A DNA stretch of 6,088 bases from Pseudomonadota bacterium (GTDB lineage: Bacteria > Pseudomonadota > Alphaproteobacteria > Sphingomonadales > Sphingomonadaceae), in contig JAEZES010000272.1 of assembly GCA_023432995.1 (NCBI GenBank), forward strand, positions 1-6,088, given 5' to 3'. Numbering within the stretch: the first letter of the stretch is position 1; each line of letters begins with the position of its first letter. Of this stretch, positions 1-5,166 are shown piece after piece. The notes beneath the pieces were generated by a model that made no database searches, was not told the origin of the DNA, and worked only from the letters and a program-made list of their open reading frames with translations. The position numbers were made by a program, and so were the translations under genes.

Positions 1-9
1 CGGCCTGAC

Positions 10-810
10 ATGGCCGACGCGCGGACCCTCGCCCGCTTCCGCACCGGCTACGCGGAGCAGCGCGCGAGCGAGGGACGGGCGCACCGCGGGACCGATCTCG
101 CCAGCCTGCCCTACCTGGCCAGCGGACCGTTCGCGAGGGAGTGGGCGGTCCGCGCCTGCACGTTCGATGCCTTCGTCCGCGAGGTCGTCCGGCCGCTGGC
201 CGCGCGCGAGGGGCGACCGCTGCAGGTGCTCGACCTCGGCGCCGGCAATGGCTGGCTGTGCCACCGGCTGGCGAGCGAGGGGCACCGGTGCACGGCAGTG
301 GACATCCGCGACGACGAGATCGACGGGCTCGGGGCCGCGGCCGAGCTCCGCCGCCGGGCGCAGTTCGACCTGGTTCAGGCCACGTTCGAGGCCCTCCCGC
401 TCGGCGACGCCCTCGCCGACCTGGCAGTGTTCAACGCCTCGCTGCACTACGCCCTCGACCTGGCCCGGGCGATGACCGAGGCGGCGCGCGTGGTCAGGTT
501 CGGGGGCTGCATCGCGATCCTCGATTCCCCGTTCTACACGTCCGAAGAGGCCGGGCGGGCGATGGTTCGCGAGAAGCGCCTGCACGCCGCCGCGACGTTC
601 GGCGAGCGCGCGCCGGTGCTGCTGGCGCTGCCGTTCATCGAGTTCCTCACCCGCGACCGGCTCCGGCGGGCCTCGGCCGGGCTCGGGCTGACCTGGCGCC
701 GCCACCGGGTGCGCTATCCGCTGTGGTACGAAATGCGACCGCTGCTGGCCTTCCTCGGCGGGCGGCGGCCGCCGTCGCGGTTCGACCTGTGGGTGGCGGA
801 GGTCGCATGA
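10..810 (+). CDS. Class I SAM-dependent methyltransferase (Methyltransf_11-like), first gene of the run
   Basis: Predicted to transfer a methyl group from S-adenosylmethionine to an unknown small-molecule or lipid acceptor; no signal peptide or membrane segment is evident, so cytosolic. The 266-residue protein has the Rossmann-like methyltransferase core in its middle. Motif I is VLDLGAGNG at residues 73-81, the acidic residue after strand 2 is D98 (AVDIRDD), the strand-4 region reads LAVFNASLHYA at 138-148, and the post-core strand is GGCIAILDSPFY at 165-176. An N-terminal helical stretch of about 70 residues precedes the core. The C-terminal part (about 200-266) is rich in Arg and aromatic residues (RYPLWYEMRP, then PSRFDLW) and probably shapes the acceptor site. 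The ATG at position 10 gives a sensible N-terminus, but the frame stays open to the left edge and only 9 nt precede it, so an upstream start cannot be excluded and no ribosome binding site is visible. Its stop overlaps the next start (ATGA). The fold is secure; the acceptor is unknown. Confidence 0.9.
   Translation: MADARTLARFRTGYAEQRASEGRAHRGTDLASLPYLASGPFAREWAVRACTFDAFVREVVRPLAAREGRPLQVLDLGAGNGWLCHRLASEGHRCTAVDIRDDEIDGLGAAAELRRRAQFDLVQATFEALPLGDALADLAVFNASLHYALDLARAMTEAARVVRFGGCIAILDSPFYTSEEAGRAMVREKRLHAAATFGERAPVLLALPFIEFLTRDRLRRASAGLGLTWRRHRVRYPLWYEMRPLLAFLGGRRPPSRFDLWVAEVA
798..802 (+). promoter_or_regulatory. Ribosome binding site for the first radical SAM gene
   Basis: A GGAGG Shine-Dalgarno core lies inside the last codons of the upstream methyltransferase gene, 4 nt before the ATG at 807. 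It decides the start of the radical SAM gene: that reading frame stays open back to at least position 141 without a stop, but the N-terminal cobalamin-domain sequence (MILLVNPR) begins exactly here. Confidence 0.7.
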
Positions 811-2312
811 TCCTGCTGGTCAACCCGCGCGCGACCAAGCCCAAGTACCGGCGCTTCCCGCTGAGCGTGATGGCGGTCGGGGCGGCGCTGCCCTCGGGGC
901 TCTCGTGGGAGATCGTCGACGAGAACCTGCCCGGGCTCGATGCGGTCGAGCGGATCTCCGAGTGGGTGCGATCGCGTGCCGGCACGGCCGATCCGGTGCG
1001 ACTGATCGGCCTGACCGTGATGCCCGGGCCGCAGGTGGCCAACGCGCTGCGCATCTCGCGCGCCGCCAAGGAGGCCTGGCCGGACATCCCGATCGTCTGG
1101 GGCGGCAACTTCGGCAGCCTCTATCCGGGGCCGGTGCTCGATTCGCCCTATGTCGACTGGCTCGTGCTCGGCCAGGGCGAGCAGACGTTCCTCGAGCTGC
1201 TCGACGTGATCGAGGGCACGCGGGACGCCCGCAGCGTCGCCGGGCTCGCCTTTCGCGAGGCCGACGGATCGCACTGGATCGGCCCCGAGCGGCTGTGGCT
1301 CGGCCCGGCCGAGCTGCCCGATCCGCCCTATCACAAGATCGACGTGGCCGAGTACCTGTTCCCGACCTTCCTCGGGCGACGCACGGGCGTCTACCAGGCC
1401 TCGATCGGGTGCCCCTACGGCTGCAAGTTCTGCGGCGTGATCTCGGTCTACGGCCGGCGCGAAAAGGTGCAGCCGGCCGAGCGGACGGCCGAGCACCTGG
1501 CCTTCCTCGCGCGCACCTACGGCATGGATTCGGTCCACTTCTACGACAACAACTTCTTCCTCAACGAGCCGCACGCGCACGAAATCGCCGACGCGCTGGC
1601 CCCGCTCGGGCTGGCGTGGTGGTGCGAGGCGCGCGTCGACGCGCTGGTCAAGTTCTCCGACGCCACTTGGCGGCGCCTGCGCGATGCCGGGCTGCGCATG
1701 GTCTTCTGCGGGGCGGAGTCGGGCTCCGACGCGGTGCTCGCGCGGATGAACAAGGGCATCACCACCGCGCAGACCGCCGAAGTGGCGGCGCGCACCCGCG
1801 AGTACGGCATCATCCCCGAGTTCTCGTTCGTGCTCGGCGACCCCGACGAGCCCGAGCGCGAGATCGCCGCAACGCTCGGCTTCATTCGCCGGCTCAAGGC
1901 GATCAATCCGGACTGCGAGATCATCCGCTATTACTACACCCCGACCCCCCAGCGCGCCGGCACCTATGGCGGCATCGATCCGCTGTCGGGCACGCCGCGC
2001 ACGCTCGAGGGCTGGGCCGAGCCCGAATGGATCGGCTGGATGACGCACGAGGATCCCGACCTCCCGTGGCTCGACCAGCGGCTCAAGGCGCGGGTCGAAG
2101 ACTTCGAGACGGTCCTGCGCAGCCGCTTCCCGTCGGTGCACGACCGCCAGACGCGGCGGTGGGGCAAGCTCGTCGGGCGCATGCTGGCGCGGCGCCGATG
2201 GGCGATCGAGGACTACGCTAACCCGGCGCTGCTGCGCCGGGTCAACCGTCTGGCGCGCCGGGCGCCCGAAGACCGCCAGGCCTACGGCCACCTGCGCCCC
2301 GCGTCCGCCTGA
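807..2312 (+). CDS. Cobalamin-binding-type radical SAM enzyme (first of two)
   Basis: Predicted class B-type radical SAM enzyme of 501 residues, binding a [4Fe-4S] cluster, SAM and probably cobalamin. Members of this superfamily carry out methylation of unactivated carbons or phosphorus, cyclisations and ring rearrangements. The N-terminal domain (about 1-150) has the Rossmann-like pattern of a B12-binding domain: MILLVNPR at the start, IVWGGNFGSLYP at 96-107 and GQGEQTF at 122-128. The classical DxHxxG cobalamin-ligand motif is absent, and N101 sits where many relatives have His after the GG. The radical SAM core starts with CPYGCKFC (cysteines C202, C206, C209), followed by FYDNNFF at 245-251, the SAM-contacting CGAESGSD at 301-308 and YYTPTPQRAGT at 377-387. 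A basic helical tail of about 100 residues follows. The ATG at 807 overlaps the previous stop and has a GGAGG 4 nt upstream. The family is certain; B12 dependence is likely; the reaction and substrate are unknown. Confidence 0.94.
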   Translation: MILLVNPRATKPKYRRFPLSVMAVGAALPSGLSWEIVDENLPGLDAVERISEWVRSRAGTADPVRLIGLTVMPGPQVANALRISRAAKEAWPDIPIVWGGNFGSLYPGPVLDSPYVDWLVLGQGEQTFLELLDVIEGTRDARSVAGLAFREADGSHWIGPERLWLGPAELPDPPYHKIDVAEYLFPTFLGRRTGVYQASIGCPYGCKFCGVISVYGRREKVQPAERTAEHLAFLARTYGMDSVHFYDNNFFLNEPHAHEIADALAPLGLAWWCEARVDALVKFSDATWRRLRDAGLRMVFCGAESGSDAVLARMNKGITTAQTAEVAARTREYGIIPEFSFVLGDPDEPEREIAATLGFIRRLKAINPDCEIIRYYYTPTPQRAGTYGGIDPLSGTPRTLEGWAEPEWIGWMTHEDPDLPWLDQRLKARVEDFETVLRSRFPSVHDRQTRRWGKLVGRMLARRRWAIEDYANPALLRRVNRLARRAPEDRQAYGHLRPASA

Positions 2313-2314
2313 GG
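2311..2314 (+). promoter_or_regulatory. Probable ribosome binding site for the second radical SAM gene
   Basis: A GAGG overlapping the TGA stop of the preceding gene lies 9 nt before the ATG at 2324. This is the only purine-rich Shine-Dalgarno candidate in the 11-nt intergenic gap apart from AAGAG directly abutting the ATG, which is too close. The arrangement suggests reinitiation by ribosomes that finish the upstream gene. Confidence 0.5.
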
Positions 2315-2323
2315 CCGCAAGAG

Positions 2324-3715
2324 ATGGCCGACATCCTGCTGACGCACGGGTATTTCCTCGCCGAGGACGAGAAGGAACGGCAGATCATGAAGCCGTATCC
2401 GCCGCTCGGGCTGCTGTACCTGACCGCGTACCTGCGGCGCGCCGGGCTCACCGCGGAGGTCTACGACAGCACCTGGGGCAGCAAACCCGAGCTTGCCGAC
2501 CGCCTCCGGGCTGAAGCCGGCGGGGTTCTCGGCATCTACACCAACCTGGTGACGCGCGCGAACGTCCTCGCCATCGTCGCCGAGGCGAACCGGCACGGCT
2601 GGACGGTCATCCTCGGCGGGCCCGAAAGCGCCAACTATCCCGAGCAGTACCTCGACCATGGCGCCGACGTCGTGGTCGTCGGCGAAGGCGAGGAAACGCT
2701 GGCCGAACTGCTCCCGGCGCTGGCCGCCCGCGGACCGCACCGGCTGCACGGGATCGCGGGAACGATCTTCCGCGACGAGGCCGGGCTGGTCGTCCGCAAC
2801 CCGGCGCGCCCCCAGATCGCCGACCTCGACAGCCTGCCCTGGCCCGACCGCGGCGCGATCGACCTGCCGCGCTACGTCGACACCTGGCGCGCGCATCACG
2901 GCAGGGGCAGCGTCAACCTGATCACCGCGCGCGGGTGCCCTTACAAGTGCAAGTGGTGCTCGCACGCGGTGTTCGGCTATTCGTACCGGCGCCGCGATCC
3001 GGCCGACTGCGCGGCCGAGCTGGCGCACATCGCCGAAACCTATCGCCCCGACCAGGTGTGGTACTCGGACGACGTCTTCACCATCAACCACCGCTGGCTC
3101 CACGCCTACGCCGGCGAGCTCCGGGGGCGCGGGCTCAGGCTGCCGTTCGAGACGATCTCGCGCGCCGACCGGATGATGAAGGAGGAGGTGCTCGAGACGC
3201 TCGCCGAGATGGGCTGCTACCGCATCTGGATCGGCGCCGAGAGCGGCAGCCAGCGCGTGCTCGACGCGATGCAGCGGGGGGTCACCGTCGAGCAGGTCGA
3301 GTGGGCGACCAAGGCCGCGCAGCGCCACGGCATCGAAGTCGGGATGTTCCTGATGTGGGGCTACGAGGGCGAGGACCTGTCGGACATCGAAGCGACGATC
3401 GAGCAGGTCAAGCGGTGGAACCCCGACGTGTTCCTGACCACCGTGGCCTACCCGATCCGCAATACGCCGTATTTCGCCGAGGTCGCCGGGCGCGCTGTCC
3501 TGACCGGCGAATGGAACACGACGACCGACCGCGACTTCGTGATCCGCGGACGGCATTCGCGCGCCTATTACGGACACGCCGACGCGTGGCTGCGCAACGA
3601 GGTCGCGGCGTCGCGGCTCGAGAGCGACGATCCCGACCAGGCAGCCGCACGCCGGTCCGAAGCGTCGCGCGCGCGGGCGGCACTGCTGGCCGCCGCGGGC
3701 GAGGTGGAGGCCTGA
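2324..3715 (+). CDS. Cobalamin-binding-type radical SAM enzyme, BchE-like (second of two)
   Basis: Predicted 463-residue radical SAM enzyme with an N-terminal cobalamin-binding-type domain, of the broad group that includes BchE and hopanoid C-methylases such as HpnR. The N-terminal part shows PYPPLGLLYLTAYLRRAG (24-41), ILGGPESANYPEQYL (96-110) and VVVGEGEETL (117-126), all typical of these B12 domains; DxHxxG is not present. The radical SAM cluster motif is CPYKCKWC (C205, C209, C212), followed by SHAVFGYSYRRRDP (213-226), WYSDDVFTI (246-254) and the SAM-contacting WIGAESGSQ (302-310). MFLMWGYEGED then marks a later strand of the partial TIM barrel. The C-terminus is an Ala/Arg-rich helix. 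It is similar in plan to the radical SAM gene immediately upstream but differs throughout outside the motifs, so it is not a recent duplicate. It sits 11 nt after that gene and abuts the next. Reaction type (methyl transfer, cyclisation or other) and substrate cannot be read from sequence. BchE itself is unlikely because no bacteriochlorophyll genes are present. Confidence 0.95.
   Translation: MADILLTHGYFLAEDEKERQIMKPYPPLGLLYLTAYLRRAGLTAEVYDSTWGSKPELADRLRAEAGGVLGIYTNLVTRANVLAIVAEANRHGWTVILGGPESANYPEQYLDHGADVVVVGEGEETLAELLPALAARGPHRLHGIAGTIFRDEAGLVVRNPARPQIADLDSLPWPDRGAIDLPRYVDTWRAHHGRGSVNLITARGCPYKCKWCSHAVFGYSYRRRDPADCAAELAHIAETYRPDQVWYSDDVFTINHRWLHAYAGELRGRGLRLPFETISRADRMMKEEVLETLAEMGCYRIWIGAESGSQRVLDAMQRGVTVEQVEWATKAAQRHGIEVGMFLMWGYEGEDLSDIEATIEQVKRWNPDVFLTTVAYPIRNTPYFAEVAGRAVLTGEWNTTTDRDFVIRGRHSRAYYGHADAWLRNEVAASRLESDDPDQAAARRSEASRARAALLAAAGEVEA
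3706..3710 (+). promoter_or_regulatory. Ribosome binding site for the second methyltransferase
   Basis: GGAGG lies within the last sense codons of the upstream radical SAM gene, 5 nt before the ATG at 3716; a second GAGG lies at 3701-3704. The spacer contains the upstream TGA stop, so translation of the two genes should be coupled. It supports the ATG at 3716 as the start. Confidence 0.7.
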
Positions 3716-4492
3716 ATGGCGCTCGCCACGCCCTTCGACACCATCGCGCAGGACTACGACCGGACGTTCTCCTCGAGCGCAATCGGGACCCGGATGCGCG
3801 CGGCGGCGTGGCGCCGGCTCGACGCGGCGTTTCGACCGGGCGAGCGCGTGCTCGAGCTCAACTGCGGCACCGGCGAGGACGCGATTCACCTCGCGGAGCG
3901 CGGCGTGCGCGTGCTGGCGACCGACGTTTCGCCGGCGATGGTCGAGCTGACCCGAGCCAAGGCCGAGCGCGCCGGACTGGCCGGCCTGGTCGAATGCCGC
4001 TGCCTGGCGATCGAGCAACTCGGCGACCTCAGGGCCGGGCCGTTCGACGGCGCCGTGTCGAACTTCGGCGGGCTCAACTGCGTCACCGACCTGCCCGCAG
4101 CGGGGCGCGCCCTCGCCGCGGCGGTGCGCCCGGGCGGGCGTGTCCTGCTCGGCGTGATGGGGCCGCTGGTGCCGTGGGAAATGGCCTGGTTCGTGGCCCA
4201 CGGCGAGCCGCGCAAGGCGCTGCGGCGGCTGCGCCCGGGCGGCACGCCGTGGCGCGGGCTGACGGTCCGTTACCCGTCGATCCGCCGGTTGCGGCGGGCG
4301 CTCGCCGGCGATTTCTCCGTGCGGCGCGTCGCGGCGATCGGGGCGCTGGTGCCGCCGACGTTCGCCGAGGCCTGGGCGTCGCGCCATCCGCGGCTGCTGG
4401 ACGCGCTCGACCGCTGGGAGCGGCGCTGGGAGCGGATTCCGCCGCTGCCGTGGCTGGCCGACCACTACCTGATCGAGTTCGACCGCCGGTGA
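3716..4492 (+). CDS. Class I SAM-dependent methyltransferase (second of three)
   Basis: Predicted SAM-dependent methyltransferase of 258 residues acting on an unknown acceptor in the cytosol. The core begins after the FDTIAQDYDRTF segment (7-18), a typical N-terminal signature of this fold. Motif I is VLELNCGTGEDA at 45-56, the strand-2 acid is D70 (VLATDVSPAM), and the strand-4 region is FDGAVSNFGGLNCV at 110-123. RPGGRVLLGVMGP at 138-150 gives the post-core strand. The C-terminal third has a distinctive pattern: PWEMAWFVAHGEPRKALRRL, then VRYPSIRRLRR, LVPPTFAEAW at 211-220 and a terminal WLADHYLIEF. This resembles a methyltransferase subfamily with a conserved acceptor-side domain that I cannot assign to a known substrate. 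Its ATG directly follows the upstream stop with no gap, and its stop overlaps the GTG of the next gene (GTGA). The fold is secure; the role in the pathway is inferred only from context. Confidence 0.92.
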   Translation: MALATPFDTIAQDYDRTFSSSAIGTRMRAAAWRRLDAAFRPGERVLELNCGTGEDAIHLAERGVRVLATDVSPAMVELTRAKAERAGLAGLVECRCLAIEQLGDLRAGPFDGAVSNFGGLNCVTDLPAAGRALAAAVRPGGRVLLGVMGPLVPWEMAWFVAHGEPRKALRRLRPGGTPWRGLTVRYPSIRRLRRALAGDFSVRRVAAIGALVPPTFAEAWASRHPRLLDALDRWERRWERIPPLPWLADHYLIEFDRR

Positions 4493-5166
4493 CCGTGCTC
4501 GCCGCGCACGAGGCCTACCGCCGCTGGGCTCCGACGTACGATCCGGAGAACGCCTTCAGCGTGCTCGAATGCGCGCTTGCCGAACGGCTCTCGCCCGCGC
4601 CGCGGGACCAGCGCCTGCTCGACGTCGGCTGCGGCACCGCGCGGGGGGTGGTGGACACCGGCGCCGCGCTGGCGGTCGGGGTCGAGCCCTGCGCGGACAT
4701 GCTGTCCGCCGGACGGCGGGCGCATGCGTTCGGCCCCGAGGTCCGCCTGATCGCGGGCGACGCCCGCGCGCTGCCGCTGCCCGACGGCGCGTTCGACCTC
4801 GTGTGGTGCCGGCTGATGATCGGGCACGTGCCGCAGTGCCGCGAAGTCTATCGCGAACTGGCGCGCGTGACGCGCCCGGGCGGGACGGTGCTGGTGAGCG
4901 ATTTCCACCCGGCGGCGCACGCCGGCGGCATGCGGCGCACGTTCCGCGACGGCGACGAGGTGTGCGAGGTCGAACATCACGCGCATTCGCTGGCCGACCA
5001 TCTCGGCGCGGCCGCCGAGGCCGGGCTGTCGCTGCGGGCCTCCGCCGAGGCCGCCGTCGGACCGCCGATCCGCGAGCACTTCGAGCGGGCCGGCAAACTG
5101 GCCGAGTATCAGCGGCTTCGCGGGCACCCGGTCGTCCTCGGGCTGTGCTTCGAGCGCGATGGCTGA
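4489..5166 (+). CDS. Class I SAM-dependent methyltransferase (third of three), GTG start
   Basis: Predicted 225-residue methyltransferase of the BioC/UbiE-like Methyltransf_11 type. It opens with HEAYRRWAPTYDPENAF (7-23), the usual N-terminal lid signature of this group. Motif I is LLDVGCGTARG at 43-53. The strand-2 acid is E66 in GVEPCADML (Asp is more common). The strand-3 acid is D91 in AGDARALPLPDGAFDLVW (89-106), and TRPGGTVLVSDFHP at 128-141 is the late core strand. A His-rich stretch, VEHHAHSLADH, follows at 161-171. It is among the shorter members, with little beyond the core. No ATG is available near the N-terminal motif. GTG at 4489, overlapping the previous stop as GTGA, is the best start; GTG at 4495 is an alternative two codons later. 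No strong Shine-Dalgarno is seen, which fits reinitiation after the upstream gene. The stop lies inside the next gene's first codons. The acceptor is unknown. Confidence 0.9.
   Translation: MTVLAAHEAYRRWAPTYDPENAFSVLECALAERLSPAPRDQRLLDVGCGTARGVVDTGAALAVGVEPCADMLSAGRRAHAFGPEVRLIAGDARALPLPDGAFDLVWCRLMIGHVPQCREVYRELARVTRPGGTVLVSDFHPAAHAGGMRRTFRDGDEVCEVEHHAHSLADHLGAAAEAGLSLRASAEAAVGPPIREHFERAGKLAEYQRLRGHPVVLGLCFERDG

Noticed and set aside
1..9. Possible end of an upstream gene (TGA at 6-8)
   Set aside because: A stop one base before the first ATG would fit the tight operon spacing, but only two full codons of that frame are visible, so no gene can be supported.
141..806. Upstream extension of the first radical SAM reading frame to an ATG at 141
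   Set aside because: The extension is an Arg/Ala/Gly-rich shadow of the first methyltransferase gene; the conserved cobalamin-domain N-terminus and a GGAGG point to the ATG at 807.
905..2221. Second plus-strand open frame of 438 codons inside the first radical SAM gene
   Set aside because: It is a +1/+2 frame shadow with Arg/Ala/Gly-rich translation and no motifs, entirely contained in a well-supported gene.
714..2291. Minus-strand open frame of 525 codons
   Set aside because: Antisense to the first radical SAM gene, with Arg/Glu/Pro/Ala-rich low-information translation and no motifs. It is a GC-driven shadow.
2935..2960. BchE (magnesium-protoporphyrin IX monomethyl ester cyclase) as the identity of the second radical SAM gene
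   Set aside because: The domain plan is shared by a very large group, and no bacteriochlorophyll biosynthesis genes are nearby; only membership in the broad B12-radical SAM group is supported.
2282..4465. Long minus-strand open frame of 727 codons
   Set aside because: It lies antisense to the second radical SAM gene and the second methyltransferase, both of which have clear family motifs. Its product is Arg/Pro/Ala/Asp-rich with no recognisable fold; long antisense frames are expected at this GC content because stop codons are rare.
2935..4488. Upstream extension of the third methyltransferase reading frame
   Set aside because: This part of the open frame is an out-of-frame reading of the second radical SAM and second methyltransferase genes, rich in Arg and Ala; family similarity only begins at about 4489.
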